Notes: generated from the sequence alone by a model not told the origin. Shown: positions 51,597 through 61,085, numbered from the stretch's first letter. The stretch: 64,000 nucleotides of DNA from Ga0077555 sp041397775 (GCA_041397775.1 JAWKWB010000014.1:1-64000), one strand, 5' to 3'. Made by a program: numbers and translations.

Positions 51597-54500
51597 ATGT
51601 CATCCCGCGTCGATGCCGACAAGGTCACGGCACTCGAAAGCCTCGCCCAGGTTTTCGAGCACTCGATCACGTGGGAGGATGACCTCTGGCGTGCCGATCC
51701 CGTCGATGTCGAGGCCGTGCATCGCCAGGCACGCCAGAAATTCGGCGATCTTCTGACAGCGGTGACGAGCGGGCGTGTCGGTGGCACGCAATCGCGCATC
51801 CTGCTGTTCCACGGCCAGTCCGGCGCGGGCAAGACGCACCTCATCCGCGCCCTGCGCACGGCCGCGCACAGGGCGGGCAAGGGCTACTTCGGCTACGCCC
51901 AGATGACGCCGGATATCTCGAGCTATGCCGACTACTACCTGCGCCGCCTCGTCAACGGCCTCGAGAAGCCCTACGACCCCGACGGCGTCGAGACCGCGAG
52001 CGCGCTGACCCGGCTGACGAACAAGCTGGTGGGCGCATCGGCGGTGATGTCCCCCTCGGAGCTGGAGAAGCTGCGCGATGCGCAGCTCGACGACGACAGC
52101 CTGGCCCGGCTCATCCTCGATCTTGCCGACGATATCGTGTCCAGCGACGAGTTCGCCGACCAGGATCTCGACATCAACATCGTGCGCGCGCTGCTCTACA
52201 TGCAGCGCCAGGACCCACGCATCGACCAGCGCGTGCGCCAGTATCTCAACGGTCGCACGCTCAACGACCTGTCGGCGCAGGCCGTGGCCGCGCTCGATCC
52301 CAACACGGGCGATGGGCGCGCTTTCGAGATCATCGAGAGCATCGGCAAGCTGGTGTGGACGGTCGACCGCGCCGCGCTCGTCTTCTGCATCGATCAGGTG
52401 GAGGACCTGCGCTTCTTCCCCGATGCCGAGGAGCGGTTCCAGAAGGCGGTGCGCGACCTGATCCAGATCGCCAATCGCGTGCCCACGGCCATCATCGTCA
52501 TTTCCGTGCTGGGCGATTTCTACGATCAGGTGCGCGGCGTGCTCGCGCAGTCCTATATCGACCGCATCGAGAAGACCGGTCCGGTGGCCTTGCTCGAGAG
52601 CCGGACGACGGAGGAAGCTCGCCAGATCATCGCCAAGCGGCTCGAGCAGGCGACGGCGGACGGCGGCGGCGGTAGCTATCCCGATCCCGCCCAGTTCTTC
52701 GGTCCGGAGTTCTTCGAGGAATTCGGCGGGCTGTCGACGCGGCGTTTGCTGGAACTGGCGCAGAACCGCGTGCGCAAGAAGGTGGCCGGCGAGCCCGAAG
52801 ACCTGAAGCTGCCCGTGGCGCCGGAGGAGAGCTTCATCTCGACGCTGGCCAAGGCGTTGGGCTTCGGCGCGGGCGATCCGGTCGAGAGCGCCCCGGTGGC
52901 GCAGTCCGGCCCCGTGATCGACTTCCGCGATCTATGGGAGCGGTTCCAGGCCGGGTCCGAGGCGGACATGCCGTCCGACGATCAGGAGCTTCTCTCGGTC
53001 CTGTGCAACGCCCTGCAACTCGCCAAGGACGAGTGGGGCGGTACCATCAAGGTTTCGATCAACAAGCTGTCGCTGGGCGACGACGTTCCCGCTGCCGACA
53101 TCGTGGTTTCGCATGCGGCGGGCTTCACGCAGGAAGCGCGGGTCTTCATCTGCAATCGCCCGACGCAGGGCGGTGGCTTGAAGCGCCAGATCGACCGCGT
53201 GCTCGGCTACATGGGCGGTAAGCCCGCTTTCATGCTGCGTGCCTCCGAATTCCCGCCGAACCGCAAGAACCAGACCGCCCAGGCCTTCCGCAAGTTCCGC
53301 GACGAGGGCGGGCGTTCCGTGCTGGTGCCGCTGCCCGACTGGGAGCGCATGATGACTGTGCGCGAATTCCATGCGCGGCATCGTGGCGATCCCGGCTTTG
53401 CGGGCTGGCAGGAGCGGGCGAAGCTGCTGTCGAGCCTGGCCTCCATCATCCAGATCCTGCGGCTGGAGCTTCTGAACCGCCCGCATCTGCGCGTCGACAA
53501 CGCGCCGCCGCCCTTGCCCGGAACGGCAGTCGGGATGCAGCCCCCGGCCGGTGCGGCCATGCCGCTGCCGGAGTTGCCGGCCGATCTGCTCGCGGATTGG
53601 ACGGGGTGGGGGCAGGATGGCCTGCCCGCCCCCGCGCAGCCGTCGCTGCCGGTGCGCAGTGAGGCAAGCCCGGCCGAGCCGCCCGCCGCGGCAGAAGACG
53701 AGGAGTTGCCGCTGGCCGTCATCCTCGACGAGAACGGCTCGAACGCATCGAGCATTCTCGCCGGCCGCGAGATCGGCGGGCGCGGCAAGCCGATCACGCT
53801 CAATCAGAACGTCCTCAAGCGACACGCAGCCGTTCTGGGCGGATCGGGATCGGGCAAGACGACGCTCGCCTTGTCGCTCATCGAGCAGGTGCTGCTGCGC
53901 GACATCCCCGTGGTGCTGATCGACCGCAAGGGCGACCTGTGCTCCTACGCCAACCCGGACGTTTGGCGTGCCAACGACGACGAGGTGGCGGACCGGCGCG
54001 GCGAGCGCGAGAAACTCGCCGACTCCATCGACGTCGCCGTCTACACGCCGGGCCGTGCCTCCGGTCGCCCCATCTCCATCACGTTGCTGCCGAACGGCAT
54101 CAGCGAGTTGCCCGACCACGAGCAGCAGTTGCTGGCCAATCTGTCGGCGGCCGCCCTCGGCGACATGCTGCATCTCAAGAATTCGGCCACGCACCAGAAG
54201 CAGTCCGGCACCCTGTCGGTCGCGCTGCGCATTCTGGGCGCGCGCTACAGTCGCGAGGTGACGCTCGCCGACCTCATCAATCTGCTCGAGGACGAGGATC
54301 CCGAGCTGACCGACCTGACACAGCGCATGGACCCGTCGGGCAAGATCCGGCGCGATCTCGTCGGCCAGCTCGACTCGCTGCGCCATCGCAACGCCGCCCT
54401 GTTCGAAGGCGGCGGCGAGCCGCTGCGCATGGAGGCCCTGCTCGGGCTTGGCCCCTATCAGCGCCAGGACGGGCGCACGCGCCTGTCGGTCATCTATACG

Positions 54501-55034
54501 GGCTTCCTCGGGGACAACGAGAACATCCTGTTCTGGGTATCGCAGTTCCTGTCCGAGGCGCTGCGCTTCTGCCAGCGCAACCCGAACGATCAGCTGCAGG
54601 CGCTCGTCATGTTCGACGAGGCCGATCTCTATATTCCCGCCAACGCCAAGCCGGCGACGGCCGAACCGCTCCAGAGCCTGTTGAAGCGCGCGCGATCCGC
54701 TGGCCTGGGCATCATGCTGGCCACGCAGTCGCCGGGCGACCTCGACTACAAGAGCCGCGACCAGATCACGAGCTGGTTCATCGGCCGCGTGCGCGAGGAT
54801 ACCGCGCTGCGCAAGCTCAAGGCCGCCTTCCAGAGCGAATCCGGTCTCGACGCGGCAGCCGTCCTGCCCGGCCAGACCGTCGGCGAGTTCCATCTCGTGC
54901 AGGAAGGCCTGGTGCGCGCGCTCAAGGCACAGCGCTCCCTCATCCTGGCCGAGCAGGTGCCGTTCGACCGCATCGAGCAGTTGGCGGCAGAGACCAAGGG
55001 ACAGGACGAGCGGCAGCTCCGCCTCTTCGGCTGA
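51597..55034 (+). CDS. 1145-aa dual P-loop ATPase, AAA+ plus HerA/FtsK-like
   Basis: N-terminal AAA+ module: Walker A GQSGAGKT (73-80) and Walker B-like LVFCIDQVED (261-270), followed by a helical lid. A middle region (about 430-640) of unknown fold precedes a Pro/Ala linker. C-terminal HerA/FtsK/VirD4-like module: GGSGSGKT (748-755), LIDRKGD (774-780), LVMFDEADLY (1003-1012), ATQSPGDLD (1042-1050) and a GRVRED loop that may serve as arginine finger. ATG at 51597 with GAGG upstream (51576 also in frame). Likely a DNA translocase loaded by the AAA+ half, working with the upstream winged-helix protein. No nuclease partner is adjacent. Confidence 0.88.
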   Translation: MSSRVDADKVTALESLAQVFEHSITWEDDLWRADPVDVEAVHRQARQKFGDLLTAVTSGRVGGTQSRILLFHGQSGAGKTHLIRALRTAAHRAGKGYFGYAQMTPDISSYADYYLRRLVNGLEKPYDPDGVETASALTRLTNKLVGASAVMSPSELEKLRDAQLDDDSLARLILDLADDIVSSDEFADQDLDINIVRALLYMQRQDPRIDQRVRQYLNGRTLNDLSAQAVAALDPNTGDGRAFEIIESIGKLVWTVDRAALVFCIDQVEDLRFFPDAEERFQKAVRDLIQIANRVPTAIIVISVLGDFYDQVRGVLAQSYIDRIEKTGPVALLESRTTEEARQIIAKRLEQATADGGGGSYPDPAQFFGPEFFEEFGGLSTRRLLELAQNRVRKKVAGEPEDLKLPVAPEESFISTLAKALGFGAGDPVESAPVAQSGPVIDFRDLWERFQAGSEADMPSDDQELLSVLCNALQLAKDEWGGTIKVSINKLSLGDDVPAADIVVSHAAGFTQEARVFICNRPTQGGGLKRQIDRVLGYMGGKPAFMLRASEFPPNRKNQTAQAFRKFRDEGGRSVLVPLPDWERMMTVREFHARHRGDPGFAGWQERAKLLSSLASIIQILRLELLNRPHLRVDNAPPPLPGTAVGMQPPAGAAMPLPELPADLLADWTGWGQDGLPAPAQPSLPVRSEASPAEPPAAAEDEELPLAVILDENGSNASSILAGREIGGRGKPITLNQNVLKRHAAVLGGSGSGKTTLALSLIEQVLLRDIPVVLIDRKGDLCSYANPDVWRANDDEVADRRGEREKLADSIDVAVYTPGRASGRPISITLLPNGISELPDHEQQLLANLSAAALGDMLHLKNSATHQKQSGTLSVALRILGARYSREVTLADLINLLEDEDPELTDLTQRMDPSGKIRRDLVGQLDSLRHRNAALFEGGGEPLRMEALLGLGPYQRQDGRTRLSVIYTGFLGDNENILFWVSQFLSEALRFCQRNPNDQLQALVMFDEADLYIPANAKPATAEPLQSLLKRARSAGLGIMLATQSPGDLDYKSRDQITSWFIGRVREDTALRKLKAAFQSESGLDAAAVLPGQTVGEFHLVQEGLVRALKAQRSLILAEQVPFDRIEQLAAETKGQDERQLRLFG

Positions 55035-55207
55035 TGCGGGAACAGCGCGCCGGGGCACCTCGGGGCGCGCGCAGCGAATCAGCCCATTAACAAGGAATTA
55101 AGCGCACCTCGGTAGCGTTGTCGGTGCGCAGGTGTCTTTTCGGCGTGCCATGCCCGCTGGAAAGCCGCTCCCGCACTGTAGACCTGTTTTGCGTAACGAG
55201 GCGGCTC

Positions 55208-55678
55208 ATGATCGTTGTTCCGATCGAGGCGAGGGCGCGTGAATGGCGGCTGGTGCGTGGTGAGATCCGGCGGATGACCGCGGGCCGGGCCGATCTGCGG
55301 GCCGTCGAGGATATCCATCGTATCACCATCGCTGCCGGTGCACCCGATGGGCTTTCGGCGGCGATCACGGTCGATGCCGATGGCTTCGGGTTCCAGGTCG
55401 AGCCCCTGCGCATCGACGTCCCAACGCCGGTGGAACTGCTGGCGCTCGTCGAGAAGCTCGTGTCGGGCGACCTGCGTCTGCGCATCGAGCGCGCCGGGGG
55501 AATGCCCGTAAGCTGGACACTGGAGACGCGCACCGCGACCCGCGCCTGGCGGGCGATCGAAGCCATGGGCGTGATGAATTGGCGCTGGTGGAATGCGCGG
55601 GACGTCCTGATCCACCGGAACGGCGATGCGGCGCGACACGGCCAGCTTCGGGATACCGGGCTTCTGGCCACGGCCTGA
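55208..55678 (+). CDS. hypothetical protein after ATPase operon
   Basis: 156 residues, alpha/beta, basic-Trp-rich tail (WRAIEAMGVMNWRWWNA). ATG at 55208 with CGAGG upstream. Separated by 173 bp from the ATPase gene, so it may be a third component or an unrelated gene. No domain recognised. Confidence 0.6.
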   Translation: MIVVPIEARAREWRLVRGEIRRMTAGRADLRAVEDIHRITIAAGAPDGLSAAITVDADGFGFQVEPLRIDVPTPVELLALVEKLVSGDLRLRIERAGGMPVSWTLETRTATRAWRAIEAMGVMNWRWWNARDVLIHRNGDAARHGQLRDTGLLATA

Positions 55679-55687
55679 CGGCTGCCG

Positions 55688-56170
55688 CTACTTGTCGGCT
55701 GGCTCGTAGGTGTAGACGAAGTCGCAGTGGCTCGCGCCCTGCATGATCGTCTGCGAGCGGGCCAGCTTGAGGTTGGGGTCGTAGCCCTCGCAGAACGTGC
55801 CGTCGCGCTGGCACGACAGCAGGTGGCCGATTTCCCCCAACCCCATGTCGCGGTACATGCGGGCATATTCGCAGCGGGTGACATTGAAGGCGAAGCGGTC
55901 GGGCGACTGCTCCTTCACCTCGACGGCGAGCGCGCCCCCGCGTGTCCACAACTCCTGCCGGTCGATGAAGGTCTGCAGCGAGGTCTTCTCCCCATCCTCC
56001 GCGCGCATCTGCGCACCCTGTTCGATGGCCGAGCGCCGCACGGCCTCCCCCACGGCCTTGGCCGCGGCATCGGCGCCGTGGCTCTCCTTCAGCGTGTCGT
56101 AGACGTGCCGCAGCAGCATGGCCTCGATGCGGCGCCGCTCGAGCATGGCGATCGTGGGGGGCTGTGACAT
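55688..56170 (-). CDS. L-2-amino-thiazoline-4-carboxylate hydrolase family protein
   Basis: 160 residues. C-terminal GASHCDFVYTYEP with CDF and the Cys in FNVTRCEYARMYRDMGLGEIGHLLSC match the ATC-hydrolase-like family (PF14196). Predicted cytosolic hydrolase. It follows the acyl-CoA synthetase gene by 30 bp in the same leftward run; substrate is inferred by family only. Confidence 0.75.
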   Translation of the reverse strand: MSQPPTIAMLERRRIEAMLLRHVYDTLKESHGADAAAKAVGEAVRRSAIEQGAQMRAEDGEKTSLQTFIDRQELWTRGGALAVEVKEQSPDRFAFNVTRCEYARMYRDMGLGEIGHLLSCQRDGTFCEGYDPNLKLARSQTIMQGASHCDFVYTYEPADK

Positions 56171-56200
56171 GGGGCTTCTCCCGTGGACGTGCGGATGGCC

Positions 56201-57859
56201 TCAGGATCTCGGCGCGGTGGCGGCTGCGGCCCGCGCGATCTCCTGGTCCTTGAGCGTGCGACGGCGGATCTTGCCGGTGACGGTCTTGGGGATCTCGTCG
56301 ACGAAAACGACCGCACGCGGATACTTGTAGGGGGCGGTTGCCGCCTTCACGTGGCTCTGCAACTCGGCGACGAGCGCGGGCGAGCCGGTGTAGCCGTTGC
56401 GCAGCAGCACGAAGGCCTTGACGATCTCGCCGCGCTGCGGATCGGGGCTGCCGATGACGGCGCATTCCTGCACTGCGGGATGTTCCAGAAGGACGTTTTC
56501 GACTTCCAGCGGTCCGATGCGATAGCCGGAGGAATTGATGACGTCGTCGGCGCGGCCGCCATACCAGAAGTAGCCCTCGGCATCCTTGTGGCCGCGATCA
56601 CCCGACAGGTACCATCTGCCGTCCGGTCCATCGACGAAGCAGGCCGCGGTGCGCTCGGCATCCTGCCAGTAGCCGAGCATGAGGTGCGGGCTCGGTGTCT
56701 TGAGGGCGATATGGCCCTCCGTGCCCGCCGGCTGACGGATGCCGGCATCGTCGATGATGTCGATGTCGAGCCCCGGCTGCGGGCGCCCCATCGAGCCGTA
56801 GTGCAGGGGCTCGGAAGGGTAGTTGAGGACCATCATCAGCGCCTCGGTCTGCCCGTAGGCTTCCGAGACCCGGCAGCCCGTCGCCTTCTCCCACCGCTCG
56901 GCAGCGACGGGATTGACCGCCTCGCCGGCCGAAACCGTGCGGCGCAGCGATCTAAGATCGTAGTCGCGCGTATTCTCGTCGGAGAGCCGCAGGATTTCCG
57001 TGCTGGAGGCACAGAACACCGTGACCTTGTGCTTGGCCAGGAGGCGCAGGCGGTCCGCCGGCACGTAGGGACCATCGTAGAAGAAGGCGCAGGCCCCGCA
57101 GCTCCACGGCCCCCAGATGACGCTCGTGCCGGTCTTGCTCCAGCCGGTATCGGCGGTGCACCAGATGCGGTCCTCGGGCGTCAGGTCGAGCCACATGTAG
57201 GCCTGGACGCGCCACACATAGAGCGCGCGCGCGGCGTGCAGCACGCCCTTGGGATGCCCCGTCGAGCCCGACGTGTAGTACATCAGCGCCGGGTCTTCTA
57301 TGCCGACGCGGGCTGCCGCGAACGTATCGCTGCCGGCCGCCATGGCCTCGCTCCAGGCCGTCCAGCCGGGAACCGGGTCGCCGACCGCGATGCGCGCCCG
57401 CAAGCGGTCCTGCGAGCTTAGGAACTTGCCGACTTCCCCGTCGCGGCAGATGGCGGCGACGGCGCCGGAGTTCTCCACCCGGTAGGCGATGTCGCGCTCG
57501 GTCAGCATTTCGATGCACGGGATCGCCACCGCACCGAGCTTGAGGCATGCGATCATGGCGACCTGCCACTGCGGGATGCGCGGCAGCATGACGACGACGC
57601 GGTCGCCCTTGCCCACGCCGGCTGCGGCCAGCGACGCGGCCAGCCGGTTCGAGAGCCGCGCGATGTCGGAGTAGCGGAAGGCCGCACTGTCGCCGGCGGC
57701 GTTCTCCCAGACCAGCGCCAGTCCGTCCCGCTCGGCCGCCCAGGCATCGACCACGTCCGTGCCGAAGTTGAAGTATTCCGGCAGATCCCAGCGGAACGCG
57801 GCGGTCAGTTCGGCATAGCTCTGGCGGCGGGCGATGCCCCTGAGATGATCGTCACGCAT
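56201..57859 (-). CDS. acyl-CoA synthetase (AMP-forming)
   Basis: 552 residues, ANL superfamily. P-loop YYTSGSTGHPKGV, A5 region SEAYGQTEALM, the hinge YWYGGRADDV and the catalytic Lys in KTVTGKIRRR are intact. Activates a carboxylic acid to its CoA thioester; acid not identifiable, similar to medium-chain/benzoate-type enzymes. ATG at 57859 chosen at the family start. 4 bp downstream of the LLM gene. Confidence 0.92.
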   Translation of the reverse strand: MRDDHLRGIARRQSYAELTAAFRWDLPEYFNFGTDVVDAWAAERDGLALVWENAAGDSAAFRYSDIARLSNRLAASLAAAGVGKGDRVVVMLPRIPQWQVAMIACLKLGAVAIPCIEMLTERDIAYRVENSGAVAAICRDGEVGKFLSSQDRLRARIAVGDPVPGWTAWSEAMAAGSDTFAAARVGIEDPALMYYTSGSTGHPKGVLHAARALYVWRVQAYMWLDLTPEDRIWCTADTGWSKTGTSVIWGPWSCGACAFFYDGPYVPADRLRLLAKHKVTVFCASSTEILRLSDENTRDYDLRSLRRTVSAGEAVNPVAAERWEKATGCRVSEAYGQTEALMMVLNYPSEPLHYGSMGRPQPGLDIDIIDDAGIRQPAGTEGHIALKTPSPHLMLGYWQDAERTAACFVDGPDGRWYLSGDRGHKDAEGYFWYGGRADDVINSSGYRIGPLEVENVLLEHPAVQECAVIGSPDPQRGEIVKAFVLLRNGYTGSPALVAELQSHVKAATAPYKYPRAVVFVDEIPKTVTGKIRRRTLKDQEIARAAAATAPRS

Positions 57860-57863
57860 CTCG

Positions 57864-58823
57864 TCAGTGTCCGGGTTTCGCGATGACCTCGGCGCCGAAC
57901 CGCTCGATGCGCGCGACGGCTTCGGAGATATCGGCGCCGTCGAGACGCAGGGCCACATGCCCGACGCTGGCTTCGCTCATGATGCGGGCATCGTCGCACA
58001 TCTCTTCGGACGATCCCGAGAACATGCGCCGCGCACTGCCGTCGATCGTCGTCGCGGCACTCCACTGGAAGGGCGACTGCGCGATGATCGAGACGGCGAG
58101 GGTGGCCGGATCGCGGCCGGCGCGCTCGCACTGGGCTTTCACCTCGCCGATGCGGGCGCGCAGGCGTTCGGGCGTATCCATCGGCGTCTTCTGGTTGTTG
58201 TTGCCGGGGTACCAGGCATCGCCGAGCTTGAAGGCGCGCCGCAGCGCTGCCGGGCTCTCGCCGCCGACCCAGATCGGGGGATGGGGCGTCTGCAGGGGCT
58301 TGGGCGCAAAGATCAGGTCGCGGAACGACACATGCGTGCCCTCGTAGACGGGCCGATCCTTTGTCCAAAGCTCCTTGAAGGCCTCGATGTACTCGTCGGT
58401 CGCCCGGCCGCGATCGGCGAACGGGGCTCCGAGCAGCTTGAATTCCTCCTCCATCCAGCCCGCGCCCACGCCCACGATCAGGCGCCCGCCCGACAGCACG
58501 TCGATGGTCGCCAGCGCCTTGGCCGTGGCGATGGCCGGACGGTGCGGCACCACCATGACGGAGGTGAGCAGGCGCAGCCGTTCCGTGCAGCCGGCAAGGA
58601 AGGAAAGCGCGGTGAGCTGGTCGAAGCAGTGCCCGTGCTCGGCTGCCGACCAGACACCGCCCTGCGTGTAGGGATAGGCGGAGCCGAGCTTGGCCGGCAC
58701 GATGATGTGGTCGTTGACCGACATGAAGTCGAAGCCGGCCCGTTCTGCCGCCTGCGCGACGGCCTTGTAGGCCTCCCGCGAGGTGAAGAGGCCACGCGAC
58801 AGCGTGCTGATCCCGAATTTCAT
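57864..58823 (-). CDS. LLM-class flavin-dependent oxidoreductase
   Basis: 319 residues, TIM barrel luciferase-like (LLM) family, MKFGISTLSRGLF start, FDFMSVNDHI, VGVGAGWMEEEFKLLG and FDQLTALSFLAG. Could use F420 or FMN; sequence is of the F420-type subfamily. Middle of the leftward catabolic run between TauD and acyl-CoA synthetase. Confidence 0.88.
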   Translation of the reverse strand: MKFGISTLSRGLFTSREAYKAVAQAAERAGFDFMSVNDHIIVPAKLGSAYPYTQGGVWSAAEHGHCFDQLTALSFLAGCTERLRLLTSVMVVPHRPAIATAKALATIDVLSGGRLIVGVGAGWMEEEFKLLGAPFADRGRATDEYIEAFKELWTKDRPVYEGTHVSFRDLIFAPKPLQTPHPPIWVGGESPAALRRAFKLGDAWYPGNNNQKTPMDTPERLRARIGEVKAQCERAGRDPATLAVSIIAQSPFQWSAATTIDGSARRMFSGSSEEMCDDARIMSEASVGHVALRLDGADISEAVARIERFGAEVIAKPGH

Positions 58824-58845
58824 GCGTGGCCTCCTCGGGCGGAAA

Positions 58846-59733
58846 TCAGGCGGCCTGCGCCTGCTCGACCGTCATCTCGTCACCGGCGACCGTCGTTCGG
58901 CGCATGTCACGCGGCTGGCTCGCGTCGTAGCGGCGCACCCGATGCAGCGTGCAGCGGTTGTCCCACATGACGAGATCGTGCAGGCGCCACTTGTGCACAT
59001 AGACCATTTCTGGGCGCGTGGCGTGCTCGGTGAGGTCGCGCAGCAGGATGCGCGCCTCCGGCATGGTCATGTCCAGGATCGCGCCGGCATGCGAGGACAG
59101 GTAGAGCGCCTTGCGGCCGCTGTCCTTGTGCAGGCGGACGAGGCGCTGGCGGACCGGCTTGAACATCCGCTTCTCTTCCTCGCTGAGCTCGACGAAGCCC
59201 AGTGAGCCGCGCGAGTGCATCAGCGAGTGCTCGCACACCATGCTCTCGATCTCGGCCTTGGTCGCCGCATCGAGGCCGTCGTAGGCAGCGCGCGTGTCGA
59301 CGAATTCGGTGTTGCCGCCGACGGGGTTCACGACGCGCGCAGAGAGCAGCGAATACTTGGCGGGAACGGCCCGGAACGAGCTGTCGGAGTGCCACAGCAT
59401 GTTGCCGATGTTGAAGAGGTGCTGGCGGCTGTCCTTAGCCAGCGGCTTACCATCCTTGTCGAGGTTGGAGACGTCGTTCATCCCCTCGCGCAGGCGCTTG
59501 TCCGTATCCTTGGTGATGTTGCCGCCGCGCGCGTTCTCCAGTTCGCCGAAGTTGCGCGAGAAGGCCATCTGCTGCTCGTCGGTCAGGTTCTGATCGTGGA
59601 AGACCAGCATGCCGTAGCGGGCGATGCCCGCCTTGAGCGTCGCGACATCGTCCGGCGAAAGCGGCTTGGTGATGTCGACGCCGGATACCTCGCCGACGAA
59701 GATGGGATGGATCTGGCGGATCGTGGCTGCCAT
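58846..59733 (-). CDS. TauD/TfdA 2-oxoglutarate-dependent dioxygenase
   Basis: 295 residues. Iron ligands are H115-x-D117 (LWHSDSSF) and H264 (TLHRVRRYD) with a downstream Arg (R275) for 2-oxoglutarate. Similar to alpha-ketoglutarate-dependent taurine/2,4-D enzymes. ATG at 59733; the palindromic repeat begins 15 bp upstream of it, so translation through the repeat (59823) is not used. Confidence 0.92.
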   Translation of the reverse strand: MAATIRQIHPIFVGEVSGVDITKPLSPDDVATLKAGIARYGMLVFHDQNLTDEQQMAFSRNFGELENARGGNITKDTDKRLREGMNDVSNLDKDGKPLAKDSRQHLFNIGNMLWHSDSSFRAVPAKYSLLSARVVNPVGGNTEFVDTRAAYDGLDAATKAEIESMVCEHSLMHSRGSLGFVELSEEEKRMFKPVRQRLVRLHKDSGRKALYLSSHAGAILDMTMPEARILLRDLTEHATRPEMVYVHKWRLHDLVMWDNRCTLHRVRRYDASQPRDMRRTTVAGDEMTVEQAQAA

Positions 59734-59747
59734 TGCGTTCGTGCTCC

Positions 59748-59826
59748 CTAGTGTGGCGGATTGGAAGTCCGCTACATTCTTTCGGCAGGCTCGCAGAGCG
59801 GACTTCCAATCGTCACGCCACACTAA
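59748..59826. repeat. CTAGTG palindromic element, copy 5
   Basis: Left CTAGTGTGGCG-GATTGG and right CCAATCGTCACGCCACACTA; inner 15-bp arm GATTGGAAGTCCGCT is perfect. Located between TauD start and the next copy. Confidence 0.82.
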
Positions 59827-59839
59827 GCCAAGGGTCTTG

Positions 59840-59914
59840 CTAGTGTCTCTTTGACCGCAAAGTCCGTTCAGAGCCGGCCGAAGGTTGAGACGGACATTGC
59901 GGTCGAGACACTAG
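59840..59914. repeat. CTAGTG palindromic element, copy 6
   Basis: CTAGTGTCTC at both ends (right GAGACACTAG, 59905-59914), inner GACCGCAAAGTCCGT against ACGGACATTGCGGTC, with a 3-nt bulge in the left arm. 13 bp after copy 5. Confidence 0.82.
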
Positions 59915-60038
59915 GCTCACTCACGCTGGCGACGGATAGCCGCTGCCGACCCGGGATCTTTTCGAAAGTGCCCCGTGGCAAGGCAGCGCGTGCAGCCAGC
60001 ATGCGATCCGCCAAGCGTCTCAGCCACGGGGCCCAAGG

Positions 60039-61043
60039 TCAATAGGTCGCGAACATCCGCTTGATTTCGGCCGCGTCGCTGGTGCGGGTCAAAGCCAGCG
60101 CCAGGAGGATGCGCGCCTTTTGCGGATTGAGATTGTCGGCCGTGATGAAGCCGGCATCGACGATCTTGCTGGAGGCAAACGTGCGGCCGGAGCCCGCGCG
60201 CGAGGACACGGCGACCACCACACCGGCGGCGACGGCCTCCTTGAGCGCCTCCATCTCGGCAGGTGCCAGCATGCCCGGTGCGAACCCGGCAGCGACGATG
60301 CCTTTCGCCCCGGCTTTCACGAAGGCGCGCGCGGCCGCACCGTCGTTGCCGGCATAGGAGTAGGCGATGTCCACGCGCGGCAGCGCGTCGAGGCCGCGAA
60401 TGTCGAACTCGGTGTCGGGGGCGGCGCGGCGGATGGGCTTGCGATAGTAGTTGATCGCATCGCCGTCGGCCTGGCCCAGGACACCGAAATCGGGCGTGCG
60501 GAACGTCTGCAGGCGGGCGGTGGACGTTTTCGTCACGTCGCGCGCGGCCTGGATCTCGTCGTTGAGGCAGACCAGCACGCCGAGCCCGCGCGACAGCGGT
60601 GAGGCTGCCGTGCGCACGGCATTGACGAGGTTGAGGCCGGCATCGCCGGACAGGGCGCTCGCCGGGCGCTGGGCCCCCACGAGCACGATGGGGATGCCGA
60701 CCTTGGCCGTGAGGTTCAGCGCGTAGGCCGTCTCTTCCAGCGAGGCGGTGCCATGCAGGACGACGATGCCCGCGAGATCGGGATGGGCGGCAACGGCCTT
60801 TTCGGCCTCCAGGACCACCTGCTTCCACTCCGGGAACGAGACGGCCGTCGAGGGAACGGCCTTGAAGCGGACGGGGATGATCTCGGCCACCTCGCGCACC
60901 AGCGGGAACATCTCCACGAGTTGGTCGGCCTCCAGCATGCGGCCGGTTGCCGTGTACTCGTAGAGGTCGAGAGGCCCCACGCTCGACAGCGACGTAATGG
61001 TGCCGCCTGTGCCGATGATCGCGACCTTCGGTTTGGTGCTCAT
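60039..61043 (-). CDS. asparaginase-fold protein, D-to-A substitution
   Basis: 334 residues. GTGGTI (catalytic Thr, T15) and K172 (DVTKTSTARLQTF) are present, but the usual GTDT reads GTAS (T99-A100), so the substrate-holding Asp is missing. May act on other amides or lack activity; common in one alphaproteobacterial clade. ATG at 61043 (start MSTKPKV). A hairpin lies just upstream. Confidence 0.85.
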   Translation of the reverse strand: MSTKPKVAIIGTGGTITSLSSVGPLDLYEYTATGRMLEADQLVEMFPLVREVAEIIPVRFKAVPSTAVSFPEWKQVVLEAEKAVAAHPDLAGIVVLHGTASLEETAYALNLTAKVGIPIVLVGAQRPASALSGDAGLNLVNAVRTAASPLSRGLGVLVCLNDEIQAARDVTKTSTARLQTFRTPDFGVLGQADGDAINYYRKPIRRAAPDTEFDIRGLDALPRVDIAYSYAGNDGAAARAFVKAGAKGIVAAGFAPGMLAPAEMEALKEAVAAGVVVAVSSRAGSGRTFASSKIVDAGFITADNLNPQKARILLALALTRTSDAAEIKRMFATY

Positions 61044-61085
61044 GATGTGCCGTCGTCCCTTTCTGGGGGTTACGTGTGGGGCAAA

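Noticed and set aside
50424..55034. Assignment as BREX, DISARM or Wadjet
   Set aside because: No methylase, PglZ, SMC-like or nuclease partner is adjacent, and motifs do not match those large subunits.
52932..55058. 708-codon open frame on the reverse strand
   Set aside because: Exactly antisense to the giant ATPase gene, whose motifs are intact; an artefact of high GC.
59734..59823. N-terminal extension of TauD into the repeat
   Set aside because: The extension translates the palindromic element; the ATG at 59733 gives the normal N-terminus.
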